A stretch of 64,000 nucleotides of DNA. It comes from Chamaecrista fasciculata. Taxonomy: Eukaryota; Streptophyta; Magnoliopsida; Fabales; Fabaceae. Position numbers and translations under genes: made by a program. Positions 31,201 to 40,725 of this stretch are shown here, piece by piece; the first letter of the stretch is position 1, and each line of letters begins with the position of its first letter. The notes beneath the pieces were generated by a model that was not told where the DNA came from, searched no databases, and was given only the letters and a program-made list of their open reading frames with translations. Location of the stretch: assembly GCA_003254925.1 (NCBI GenBank), contig QANZ01034830.1:1-64000 (forward strand), given 5' to 3'.

Positions 31201-34200
31201 CAGCAGCCACATGCATGCTTGAGGCGGTACAAACTGTTATCCTTCCTGGTCTCCACTTCCCACTAGCTTTGTTTTGTTGCTGTTGAGAAATCTAGGATTA
31301 TCTAGAATTATTTTATTTCCTATTTTATAATTATTTTTTAAGATTAGAAATATCTTATTAGAATCTGATTTATATCTTATCAAATATTATATGAGATATT
31401 AGATTAGATATCTTTTGTTATTATCTTTTCCAAGTAGGATTAGGATTCCTAACTTGATTACAAAGTTTTTCTCTTATTTAAGCATTGTAACCCTTTTCTC
31501 TTATGATGAAATAATATTACGAATATTATTCTCCAAAAATCAACATGGTATCAGGTTCCCCTAAAACTTAAAATTATCGTTGAACGTAGTCTTCACATTC
31601 AAGGCCTTAATTGCCTTCAACAAGCCTCCACTGCGCAGAAAGCCTTCATTGCTCTAGCGCCTATCAAAGCCTGAGAAAGTGTTTTGTTATTGTTGCTATT
31701 ATCGGTAGCCTTAATTGCTATCTATATCTTTTCCAGCCCGTAAGCTAAATTTATCTGAGGGATCATCACAGAACCCTCCATTTTGCCACCCAACAGTCGC
31801 CGGAAGTCCACCGGAAGAGCCACGCGTCGCCACGCGCTGTTTGACGTTTCTTTCACAGCCACCGTCGATTTGCAGATCTGCGGATTTCTGAGCCTCGTTT
31901 TGCCTCACCGCCACCGGAATCGGACTGCCCACCGTCCCGTCGGCCAAACCCGAAGTCCGGCCGCCTTCCGCCGCCGCCACGCGCCGGCGACCTTTGTTGG
32001 GAGTTCGTTTTTCTGCTGTTTCTGTGTTTTTTTCCTGTTGGCCTATTTTCTTCACTTTAGTCCACCTCTTCACTATGGGTGACTCTAAAGTGTTTGAAAA
32101 TATTTCGCCCTCTCATATTAGTTCAGTAAAATTAGATGGAGCAAGCACTTATCTCGCTTGGTCAAGGGCATGTTTGCTATATATCAAGTCTCTAAAGATG
32201 GGTGCTTATATTACTAGTGATAAGAAACCTCCTGCTGTTTCAGAGGATTCGTATGCTCAATGGGACTCTGAAAATTCTCTTGTCATGACATGCTTGCTCA
32301 ATACGATGCAACCCCATATTTCCAAACAATATTTGTTGTTGGATACTACTAAAAAAATCTGGAGCTCTGCCAAACGCACCTATTCTCAGGAAGGGAATGA
32401 TGCTCAAGTGTATGAGATCAGAACAAGAATTCATGGTCTGCAACAAGGAGAGTTGACAGTTACCGAGTACTACTCTGAATTGAGTGGGTTATGGCGAGAG
32501 TTAGATTACTATCAAGACTTCAAAGCCGAGTGTTCTAAGGATGTTGTTACATTTCACAAGATGGTTGAAAAAGAACGAGTTTATGATTTTCTGGCTGGAC
32601 TGAACCTTGACTTTGATCAGATTCGGATTCAAATTTTGGGGAAGTCACCGTTTCCCTCTATTGAAGATGCTTTCTCTTATGTCTTACAGGAAGAAAGTAG
32701 ACGTAGTGTCATGGTTCATCAAGCACCTATTGAGAAGTCTGGTCTAGGTGTATCTTATGAGCAACTCAAGTCCACTACTTTCGACCTAGATCACTTGTAG
32801 TGTGATTATTGTGGTAAGTCTAGACATACCAAGGACACTTGTTGGAAATTACATGGAAAGCCCCCAACTAAAAATTGGGGAAATCGTGGAGGGCAGCAAG
32901 AGTCTAAGTCTGGAGCAAAGGGGAAACTAGCTGGAACAACAGAAGGATTCAATAAAGATGAGATAGAAAAACTCATAAATCTACTAGGATCCCTTGGGAA
33001 GCCTTCTGGAAACAGCTCTCTAGCTGTCTCGGGAGTAGGTCTCAAAGAGGATGATTGGAGCTTCTAGGGAAGGAGCCTTCAAAAAAACAAAAAAAACAAA
33101 AAAATCAAAAAACAAAAAAAGAATATTGATGAAATCAACTTTCAGCCTTCATTGCCATTATATTTATTCGGCCTTCATTGCCGTAGGTCCTTCATTGCCA
33201 TACGTTGACGTATTGATCTTCGGCCTTCATTGCCATACGTCCTTCATTGACGTATTGATCTTCGGCCTTCATTGCCATACGTCCTTAATTGTCGAATTGA
33301 TCTTCGGCTTTCATTGCCATACGTCCTTAATTGACGTATTGATCTTCGGCCTTCATTGCCTTCGACCTTCATTGCCATTATCGCCTTCATTGCCTTCGGC
33401 CTTCATTGCCGTTATCTTCTTCCAACAACAAAGGAAGCTCAAATCTCAATCAAGATCCAAGTTGCGAATGGAGCGAATGGAAAATTCCAATTCTCAGCTT
33501 GATGGGGAGTGTTGAGAAATCTAGGATTATCTAGAATTATTTTATTTCCTATTTTATAATTATTTTTTAAGATTAGAAATATCTTATTAGAATTTGATTT
33601 ATATCTTATCAAATATTATATGAGATATTAGATTAGATATCTTTTGTTATTATCTTTTCCAAGTAGGATTAGGATTCCTAACTTGATTAGGAAGTTTTTC
33701 TCTTATTTAAGCATTGTAACCCTTTTCTCTTATGATGAAATAATATTGCGAATATTATTCTCCAAAAATCAACAGTTGCACAAGCCTGACTTCATAACTC
33801 CTTACTAGACCAGGATAGGAGAGATTAAAGTCAAGGTGTAGGTGGCTTTTCTTACTTTTCTAAGCTCCTTGTTATACTATATTATTTGTAATTTTAAGAA
33901 CCAACCTTTATTGCATTATATATTTTTGCAGCAGAACATTTATTAGATTGAATTGATATTCAAATGACATTATCCTGGCATTGAGATACTTTTCTTCTTC
34001 TTAGGGATGTTAGTCCGTAGTCCAATATTAAAATGAATGAAATGAAGTTGAGTAAGTCAATTCATGATGCTTTCTGCCTTTGTGATCTATATACAGCAAA
34101 TCAGTACCCTGGCTGGTAATCTTACTCCAAGCTATTTTGTCTGGGAAGTCCTTTTTACAATGGGCATCATAGGACTGGGACTTCTTCTTTTTGCTCTTCT

Positions 34201-37200
34201 CATTGGAAATATACAGAATTTTCTTCAGGCACTTGGACGAAGGTAGAACTTAATGCTCTATACATGCAACTCCCCTTGGAGTCTGTGAGCCACAATATAT
34301 GGAGTGAAAGTACTGTTTGATGAGCAGCACATAACATGATTATACTTATTCTATGAATTGTCTGGGTGGTAGAAATGATTTCTTTACTTATTTTTTGAGC
34401 TTGGTATGATAATTTATTATTAGTATTGTTAGTATTATTATTATTTTTATTATTATTGTTTTTGTGCAAGTCTAGAAGCATGCATTAATTCATAAGCCTG
34501 AAATAGTTGTCTTACAAAAGCAGTTGAAGTTGCTGGGTTTCTCCTACATGAACTACTATTTATTGCCCAATTCTCACTGTAGTTGTATTTTAATTCCATG
34601 CATGCAGAAAAATGAATTTTCCAAAGTCTGCAGTAACCCTTATTGCTCTTTTTTTTCCTACTATTGTCCTTGTGAGCAATTAATAAGCACTCTTAACCGT
34701 TTTTTATTATTTCAAACTACATTTCAAAACAGCTCTAACACTTTGTTTCCCATAGTATCTTCATTGCAATTTGTGGAGCACCAAAAGCTTAAAAACAAAC
34801 CTGAATCATGTTTGATACATTTCCAACACTCAGTTTCAAACACTTCAAATTTCACATGCTTGACATGCATGCCTATAAAGTTCAACTACAAGTTTCTTTT
34901 ATGAACTTACAGCCAACTGCAAGCTTTGTTTAAAACATGGTAAAGTCCTAAACACATTTTGTTATATTGTGCTTGATATTCTTTCCATCCCTCATGCAGG
35001 AAGCTAGAAATGTCACTAAGACGCCGTGATGTTGAGCAATGGATGAGCCATCGACGCTTACCCGAAGATCTAAGAAGGTATCCAACATTTTTACTATTTT
35101 GACATTGAAACTGCTAAAAGATATGAATATTTTGAATACTTGCTGACTTATTGAGTTATTTCTTTAGACTAATCTGAATTTATACAAGAGTTCCTATTCT
35201 AAACTAGGAAATAAATCAAGTACGCAATAAATACAGTGAATGGCAATATACAATTACTCACATAATTAAGCAACAAAATAATAACGATCACAATTAAGGT
35301 ACTCAACAAGATATTTCTCAGTAAGTTTACTTACACTCCACTCCTTCCCAAAACTCCGTTTCCTGACAATGAATTGTTAGATGCATGAACAGTTTAGTGT
35401 TTCCATAAGAAATGTTATTTTTTCATTTGCCAAGACTCACTTCAGTCAGTAACTACCAAAAAAGTTAGTACACTATCTAAACAAATTTACTTCCAGCATC
35501 TTTATGTATCTTTGGCGAAATATGATCAATCACTACGTTGATTAGTATATATATGGTGGTAAGCAAAATAATCAATTAAAGGAATTGAAATTATAGTTGT
35601 AAACAACTTGCTAAACCTCTTGTCATTCTGTCATGCAATTAATTTCCTTTTTTTTTCTGGTCAATTAGATTGTTTCCTGTAGTGCATAGGGCTGATTCAC
35701 TTTTCTCTTTATTTGTTTACTTTAATTTTTGCAAAATTAAGTTCCCTTTCTTTTCATCGGCTTTGATACAGTCATTGCACCTGTATGAAGAGCTACTTAT
35801 TGTTCCTTACTAAATCGTGTTTACTGTTATAATTATTTGTTTTTTGGTATTACAATCATATGAACTTATGGGTTATATTTTACAGATGATATATAATCCA
35901 CTCATATAATTGATCTGTAATGTAGGAGAGTTCGAAGTGCTGAACGGTATAATTGGGCTGCAACAAGAGGGGTAAATGAGGAAACGCTTCTGGAGAATTT
36001 GCCAGAAGATCTTCAGAGAGACATTAGACGTCATCTCTTCGTATTTGTTAAGAAAGTGAGCCCAGGAATATTTGTTTCATTAGCAGCTACAATTCGCATA
36101 TTATCGTCCTAAATCTTTTTAAACATATTATAGACATAGTTATGTAGTTCATATGATAGGCAAATGTTTGTCTCTTTGTATCAGATGGCCAAAAAAAAAG
36201 TATCCCCTTTGTGATTTCTTTTAATGTTTTGCTTGTGTCAGTTGTGTTCATATTCTGAGGATCTAAAACATGTGCAGGTTCGATTTTTTGAGTTGATGGA
36301 TGAACCTATCTTAGATGCCATTTGTGAGAGATTAAGACAGAAAACCTACATTAAAGGAAGCAAAATTCTGAACCATGGTGGTCTTGTAGAGAAAATGGTG
36401 TTTGTTGTGCGTGGAAAATTGAAGAGCATTGGAGAAGACGGGACTAGGTTTGACTTATCTGAAGGTGATGTTTGTGGCGAAGAACTTCTGACATGGTGTC
36501 TTGAGCATTATTCTGTGCACAAAGGTATGTTATGTACCACAATCGTTGATGAATAAATTTCTTAATTTATTTGACAACAATTATAAAATTCAATCATCTA
36601 AAGATGCAATTGCAGTCAATTTTTAAAAGACAATAAATTTCTTAATTTATTTGACAATAATTATAAAATTCAATCATCTAAAGATGCAATTGCAGTCAAT
36701 TTTTAGTCTTTATATATTAACCTAAATTTAACATTAAATATAATTTATCAAGGTCAAAGTGCACTTTTTGTCCCATATCTTTTGCTCATGTCCAAATTTT
36801 GTCCCATGTTGTAGTTTTGGTCCTATAGTTTTGGGTCAGGTTGCATAATTGGTCTCATGTCTTTTGGTCAGGTTGCAGAATTGGTCTCATACCTTTACAA
36901 AAGGTTTCACATTGTGGGACTAATGGCGGAACGTTTTGCAAAGATATGAGACCCAAGTTTATAACCAAAAAAAAAGACGAGACCAATTTTGCATCTGACC
37001 AAAAGATATGGACCAAAAGTGCAACAAAAAAAAAGTTACGAGACCAAATTGAGACCTGAAAAGAAGATATATGGGACCAAAAGAGCACTTTGGCCATTTA
37101 TCAATTATTTTATGTCTTGTCAATAAATTTTAGTTAGTATCTTTAACTAGAACTAAATTGTAATTGCATATTTGGGGACTAAATTACTATTATATTTTAT

Positions 37201-38573
37201 TATAATTCCTTATTTGCCACTTCACATGAAAAATATAAACCCTTATTACAAGTTCCCACATCCCAGAATGAAAGATAGAACACTAGGCGACTTAATGCTG
37301 TTGGAAATTAATGATATCCCTTGCAGATGGCAAAAAGGTGAGGATTCCAGGTCAAAGATTGCTTAGTAACAGAACTGTGTGCTGTTTAACAAATGTGGAG
37401 GCATTTTCACTCAGATCTGCAGACCTTGAAGAAGTCACTAGCCTTTTTGCTAGATTCTTAAGAAATACGCGCGTTCAAGGAGCCATAAGGTGATTGATTA
37501 TTCCTTTTTAAGATTTCAGCACCATAAACTTTAAACTAAAGTTGAAGTCACATTTTTGTCATAAGGTCAATTTCCTATACACATGCAGTCATTTAGAATT
37601 GAGAAAATCTACTTTTTAATCCTTAAATTTGTCCCAAAAGTTTCAATTTAGTTCTCAGATGTTAGAAATATATTTTTTGGTCCTTTAATATTATTATTAT
37701 TATTTTTTTTACAAACATCAACTATTTAGTCTTAATAGATAATATTTCTGTGACTAAATAGTTGACACTTGGAAAATTAAATCGGAGTTCAAAAAGTGTA
37801 TATCCAATATTTAGGGACTAGATAGTGATTTTAGGACAATTTCAGGAATAAGAAAATAGATTTTCTCTTTGGAATTTTAGGGCAAATTATAATTTACTTT
37901 GTTAGTTCATTCTGTCACTACTTATCCAATGTCCAGAAGTATTATTTGACAATGTTAATAAAAAGGTCAAACTGTACTTTTGGTCCCATATTTTTTTCTC
38001 AAGTCTCAATTTGGTCCCGTATCCTTTTTTGGTTACACTCTTGGTCCTATATCTTTTGCTCAGGTTGCAAATTAGTCACATATCTTTTGGTCGAGTTACA
38101 TAATTAGTGTCATATTTTTGCAAAAGATTCTACATTGTGGGACTAACCATAGACTTTTTTGTAAAGATATGAGACCAAATCTGCAAGGAAAAAAAAAAGA
38201 TATGGATCATTTCTGCACCTAACCAAAAGATAAGGGACCAAAAGTGCAACAAAAAATGATATATGACCAAATTGAAACTTGAGCGAAAGATACGGGATCA
38301 AAAGTGCATTTTGGCCTAGTAAAATTAATTACATAAGTGATAAATCAATAAATAATTGCTGTTGAGTCTGTTTTATTTATAATTTGAACATGATCAAAGT
38401 GATTATTAGCTAACATGGTTGGATAATTGTTTTATGATAGGTATGATTCTCCCTATTGGAGAAGCCTTGCAGCAACCCGAATTCAGGTTGCATGGAGATA
38501 CAGAAAGAAACGTCTAAGTCGTGCTGATACCACCCAGTCATCTCAATCATTTAAGTGCAGAGTTTCAGTTTAG
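19287..38573 (+). CDS. CNGC20: Cyclic nucleotide-gated ion channel, CNGC20-like (group IVa)
   Basis: Coding exons: 19287-19787 (exon begins 19272), 21619-21810, 22258-22356, 23763-23900, 27388-27636, 30092-30361, 34097-34242, 35000-35077, 35926-36055, 36278-36524, 37327-37489, 38441-38573. All junctions are GT-AG and the sum is 2346 nt: 781 codons plus TAG with no internal stop. Residues 1-167 are the long N-terminus of this subgroup (MADLDKDEVPMLSDT; Cys cluster MCNDPYCTTC near 136-146). S1 is about 208-230, S2 242-264, S3 293-310, S4 331-352 (LRVAVLVQYVPRLFR) and S5 365-393. The pore filter is AGNL at 489-492 and S6 about 497-525. The cyclic nucleotide-binding domain is about 585-735, with the phosphate-binding cassette near 662-675. 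A calmodulin-binding IQ motif lies at about 750-765 (TRIQVAWRYRKKR). Arabidopsis CNGC19/20 are plasma-membrane calcium channels in immunity and stress. Introns are swollen by transposons, yet the coding frame is intact. Confidence 0.95.
20160..20935 (-). pseudogene. Copia RT remnant in intron 2, antisense to the host gene
   Basis: On the minus strand several frames carry copia reverse transcriptase pieces in order: KKSIGCKWIFTNKFN near 20890, EVYMEVPP near 20650, QKALYGLKQSPMAW near 20570 and YVDDIIVT near 20490, then RNase H-side sequence. An A-run (minus) near 20715, stops and frameshifts break it. No LTRs were identified. Intron 2 spans 19788-21618. Confidence 0.8.
21181..21330. repeat. 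Local duplication in intron 2
   Basis: The phrase CCGTTGAAAATTAAATTTTC occurs at about 21189 and again at about 21302, separated by repeats of TTCATAATAGGTTTGTAT. GATGGGGATT recurs at 21251 and 21368. This is AT-rich non-coding sequence. Confidence 0.6.
22685..22829 (+). repeat. LTR-like sequence in intron 4
   Basis: It begins TGTTAATTG, contains TCTATAAATATG as a possible TATA box and ends TTTCTACA, so it looks like a short copia LTR of 145 bp. No primer site follows and no target duplication is evident. Confidence 0.25.
23097..23360 (-). repeat. Copia 3' end fragment in intron 4
   Basis: On the minus strand a purine-rich stretch CTTGAGAGGCAG is followed directly by TGTTAGAG. This is the usual arrangement of polypurine tract and LTR start in copia elements. 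No pol protein could be read. Confidence 0.3.
24000..26720 (-). mobile_element. Degenerate copia retrotransposon in intron 5, antisense to the host gene
   Basis: Minus-strand order: protease (VIDSGATDHMT, about 26300), integrase (LRSDNWREYF and STCVNTPQQNGVA, about 25650-25510), RT (KLVGCKWVFTIKY, about 25320; YVDDIIVT-like near 24860) and RNase H (SGYCTSVCGNLVTWRRKKQ, about 24390-24330, with ARSSVEAKFRSMA after it). That is the copia order. Both ends carry CTGGAAATCTG(T/C)CCATA, near 24020 and 26715, with a purine tract GAGGGGGAG before the left one, so they are LTR ends. Gag is mostly lost, stops and frameshifts are many, and the left LTR is truncated near exon 5. Confidence 0.82.
28163..28193. 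repeat. (TA)n(TG)n microsatellite in intron 6
   Basis: A mixed TA and TG dinucleotide run. A C-run lies nearby at about 28003-28012. The stretch 28640-29100 may be an LTR fragment similar in phrasing to 17040-17400. Otherwise intron 6 up to 29400 shows nothing coding. Confidence 0.7.
29406..29894. mobile_element. GC-rich composite element with two tRNA-like units, intron 6
   Basis: The 489-bp element begins TGTTAGGGCTTCACCACCAC and ends with the exact inverse, and the inverted termini extend for about 28 bp. GGTAA flanks both ends (29401-29405, 29895-29899). The first 74 bp form a near-perfect hairpin. Two direct units follow. Each holds a GGTACAAGGAGTGGGTG phrase, a TGTTCGATTCC box that fits a Pol III B box, and a tail of GTGGTGAGGCC repeats. 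Only the first unit keeps a complete A-box-like TAGCTCAAGTGG (about 29487). TG...CA ends with a 5-bp duplication point to integrase-type insertion, while the A and B boxes point to a tRNA-derived origin. Long open frames through it are by-products of high GC. Confidence 0.7.
30362..31275. other. Start of intron 7, nothing recognised
   Basis: AT-rich sequence between the donor of the exon ending at 30361 and the gag-only element. No domain, tRNA or clear repeat end was seen. Confidence 0.4.
31546..31557 (+). other. Primer binding site of the gag-only element
   Basis: TGGTATCAGGTT directly follows the left LTR. It fits the TGGTATCAGAGC type used with initiator tRNA-Met, with changes after position 9. 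Confidence 0.8.
32075..32800 (+). CDS. Gag of the gag-only element, cut before its zinc knuckle
   Basis: The preferred start is the Met at 32075 (MGDSKVF). An upstream in-frame Met at 31994 adds a hydrophobic stretch unlike gag. The 241 residues match the UBN2-type copia gag: YLAWSRACLLYIKS early, DTTKKIWSSAKRTYSQ and GLQQGELTVTEYYSELSGLWRELD in the middle, and DFLAGLNLDFDQIRIQIL later. A TAG at 32798 stops it. The next codons in the same frame give the CCHC knuckle CDYCGKSRHTKDTC and a basic tail up to a stop at 33066. So a single base change probably separates capsid from zinc finger, unless the stop is read through. Confidence 0.85.
   Translation: MGDSKVFENISPSHISSVKLDGASTYLAWSRACLLYIKSLKMGAYITSDKKPPAVSEDSYAQWDSENSLVMTCLLNTMQPHISKQYLLLDTTKKIWSSAKRTYSQEGNDAQVYEIRTRIHGLQQGELTVTEYYSELSGLWRELDYYQDFKAECSKDVVTFHKMVEKERVYDFLAGLNLDFDQIRIQILGKSPFPSIEDAFSYVLQEESRRSVMVHQAPIEKSGLGVSYEQLKSTTFDLDHL
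33140..33415 (+). repeat. 42-bp minisatellite in the gag-only element
   Basis: About three and a half 42-bp units built on CTTCGGCCTTCATTGCCATA and GTCCTT(C/A)ATTGACGTATT, with shorter units at both ends. Because 42 is a multiple of 3, one frame stays open from 33051 to 33515 and repeats a 14-residue phrase containing FGLHCHTS. A GCCTTCATTGC word also occurs in the 5' leader near 31642. Confidence 0.85.
34243..34999. other. Intron 8 with ATT microsatellite
   Basis: The donor follows CGAAG at 34242. A degenerate (TTA)n/(TTG)n tract lies at about 34409-34460. No mobile element ends were seen. Confidence 0.5.
35078..36277. other. Introns 9 and 10 around the short exon 35926-36055
   Basis: Nothing beyond the splice sites was recognised in intron 9 (35078-35925) or intron 10 (36056-36277). 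Both are AT-rich and non-coding. Confidence 0.45.
36552..36705. repeat. 80-bp tandem duplication in intron 11
   Basis: AATAAATTTCTTAATTTATT starts at 36552 and again at 36632. The two copies are almost identical over nearly 80 bp, one visible difference being ACAACAA versus ACAATAA. It appears recent. Confidence 0.85.
36752..37095. mobile_element. Mutator-like MITE in intron 11
   Basis: The 344-bp foldback has ends GGTCAAAGTGC and GCACTTTGGCC and an exact 9-bp duplication ATTTATCAA (36743-36751, 37096-37104). Most of its length is an imperfect hairpin of TTGGTC(T/C)CAT phrases. The same family is at 37965-38316. Confidence 0.88.
37601..37867. mobile_element. Mutator-like MITE in intron 12, first of two
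   Basis: Ends GAGAAAATCTACTTTTT and ...AAAATAGATTTTCTC are inverted. The flanks TTTAGAATT (37592-37600) and TTTGGAATT (37868-37876) match at 8 of 9 bases. Length is 267 bp, non-coding. Confidence 0.75.
37965..38316. mobile_element. Mutator-like MITE in intron 12, same family as 36752-37095
   Basis: This 352-bp hairpin shares with the intron 11 copy the GGTCAAA...TTTTGGCC ends and the internal ACATTGTGGGACTAA phrase. The flanking 9-mers match at 7 of 9 bases, so this copy is older or the border is worn. Confidence 0.75.
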
Positions 38574-38774
38574 TATTTTATTATTTAGGTTCACCATGTA
38601 TGATTTGTAACAATATATATATATGCTGTAAATTAATTAGCTTTCTGCCACGTGGGACTATGCTTGTTATTTTGTTTAAATATTGGATGGATTGGATAAG
38701 TGGAAGTTTTCTCCCAAGCTGGTGTAAAAAGAAAAAAAAAATTGGCAAAAGTACCTTCCGTTCTCAATGTTTGT

Positions 38775-39020
38775 TTAGTGCTAATTTTATTCTTCAAATT
38801 TTATATTTTGGTAAATTTTGCTATTTGTTTTGACTTTATCTAATGAATTAACAACAAACTTTATGTGATTAATGACATATAATATACTATTGTTAAAAAA
38901 TAAACTTAAATCTTAATTTTGATTAAAAGTCATGAAACTTGTCGTTAATTTATCGGATAAAGATAAAAAATGATAAAATTTATTGAAATGTGAAATTTTG
39001 AAGATGAAATTAACAATTAC
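38775..39020. repeat. Diverged copy of the 13365-type MITE downstream of the channel gene
   Basis: Inverted arms GCTAATTTTATTCTTCAAAT and TTTGAAGATGAAATTAAC, and the internal order of phrases, resemble the elements at 13365-13700 and 14567-14801. No target duplication was found. The rest of 38574-39549 is AT-rich with no gene. Confidence 0.45.
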
Positions 39021-39565
39021 AGATATTGAGGGTGAAAAATCAAAATTTGATGTAATGTTTGAAGATGTAAAATGTAATTTTTAAAAAATTGTTGAAACTA
39101 AGTGAATTTAGTCAATTCATCATGTTACAATAAAACAAAATTTTGGATAAATTAGGAATTTGATCCCTTGAACTATTTTACAAGGCAAAAATTTAAAAAA
39201 GAAAACAATTTATTATATAAGGTATGTAATTATGTATTATATTTTGTTTGGATTTTTTTTAAGTAAATAATTTTTAAGGACTCGAGAAAAAATAAAAAAT
39301 AAGATAAGGGATAAATTTGAAAAAGAAAAGTGTGTATAAAAATCAAGAAAGAAAAATAAAACTTAAATACCTAACTTCATTCTTCAGACCCAAAAAAGGG
39401 AACAAAGGCCCAATTAAGAAAAAGAAAAAACAAAGCCCCATCCAACATAAATGAAGGCTGGCAAAGTTCTAGGATCCGACTTGGTGACTCACACATAATG
39501 AACAAAAATTGGTGAAGTTATTAATTTGGACACCTTCTCAAAATTTTGCTCCATTACTTTATTTA

Positions 39566-39767
39566 CTTCTTTCTTTTTTGGTACATAAAAGTTTAGGTGA
39601 GTTGGGCCTCGGGGGCTCACCAGGGCAGGCCTCAAGGCTCTATGAGCGCTTACAGAGGTACTTACAGATCGCCTACCAACAAGGTCCTCACATCGGCAGT
39701 GAGATTCGAACTCATGACCTTATGGGTTTTGAGTTGACTCCTTACCAACTGGGCCAACAAATGTTGG
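39566..39767 (-). mobile_element. tRNA-derived SINE with 16-bp target duplication
   Basis: The minus strand begins near TGGCCCAGTTGGTAAGG, an A box, followed by GAGTTCGAATCTCA, a B box about 35 bp on, and ends in an A-rich tail (T-rich at 39566-39580 on the plus strand). TCCATTACTTTATTTA flanks both ends exactly (39550-39565, 39768-39783). It is complete, about 200 bp. Confidence 0.9.
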
Positions 39768-39831
39768 TCCATTACTTTATTTATTAAACGCCTTGTCATG
39801 AGCTCATCTATAACAAGGTGTTGATTTTATC

Positions 39832-40717
39832 TAGCGGTGGCAAAATAGTTGGGTTAGGTTGATTATAGGTTGGGTTGTAAATGGTTGAGTCAAAAGTGGG
39901 ACATTGACTCATTTATATTTGTTAAATGGGTCATGGGTGAGTCATGACCCATGAAATCAAGGGTCGACCCGACTCAACCCAACACATAAATCCATCTTAA
40001 AATATTTATATTATTTAATAATTAAATTATTTAATTTATAAACTAATTAATGAGAATAATTTTTAAATTATTCAAATTTAGGACTAAATTGTATCCTTTC
40101 TTCAAATATTGGACTAATCTGAAATTTCCACCTTTTTCCATATTTTTCCAAAATTATATTTTGACCCCAACCATTTTTTAAATTTTCATTTTAGTCCTCA
40201 AATATCATGATCCTGGGACATTTTTTTGAATTTTAAAAACATTTAGGGGCATTTTGTAATTTTTGCAAAAAAATGTGAAGTTCATCTTCCTTCTATTGGA
40301 CTAAAATGCATTCATTTTCCAAATTTAGGACTAATTTGTAATTTTACCATTTTTCCTATTATTTTTCAAAATTACAATTTGACCCCAAATTATTTATAAT
40401 TTTCATTTTAGTTCTCAAATATTATGGTTCAGAGACTTTTTTTGTAAATTTTGAAATTATTTGGGGTGATTTTATAATTTTTGCAAAAATTTGTGAAATC
40501 CATACTCACCTTATCATTGAAACTACGTAGTTTTGACATCAATTTGGGTTCGGTTGGATAAACTATGTATTTGACCTAACCCAACCCAAATTTAAGTAGG
40601 TCAATTTTGGACCCAACCCATCTTGACCCATTATCTAAATGAGTTGGGTTGGGGTTGGTTAATCTTGTGGTTGGGTTGGTTGGTTTGGTGGGTCATGGGT
40701 TGACATTGTCACCCCTA
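39832..40717. mobile_element. Non-autonomous hAT-like element
   Basis: Ends TAGCGGTGGCAA and TTGTCACCCCTA are imperfect inverts of the common hAT terminus. ATTTTATC, 8 bp as in hAT elements, flanks both sides (39824-39831, 40718-40725). Inverted GGGTTGGGTT-rich arms of about 150 bp surround a core in which a stretch of about 235 bp is tandemly duplicated (about 40075-40290 and 40315-40505). No transposase is present. Confidence 0.82.
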
Positions 40718-40725
40718 ATTTTATC

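Larger units (their letters stand above)
31281..33774 (+). mobile_element. Gag-only copia-type LTR element (TR-GAG-like) in intron 7
   Basis: Two 265-bp LTRs (31281-31545 and 33510-33774), both TGTTGAG...AATCAACA, differ at only four positions. GTTGC flanks the element on both sides (31276-31280, 33775-33779). The primer site TGGTATCAGG starts at 31546, the initiator-Met type, and a purine tract GATGGGGAG precedes the right LTR. Inside are a gag gene and a minisatellite but no protease, integrase, RT or RNase H. This matches the published idea of terminal-repeat retrotransposons with a GAG domain. It lies sense to the host gene. Excision in the spliced transcript keeps the channel frame intact. 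Confidence 0.92.

Noticed and set aside
33140-33415. CRISPR-like repeat array
   Set aside because: Units are contiguous without unique spacers and lie in a plant retroelement. It is a minisatellite.
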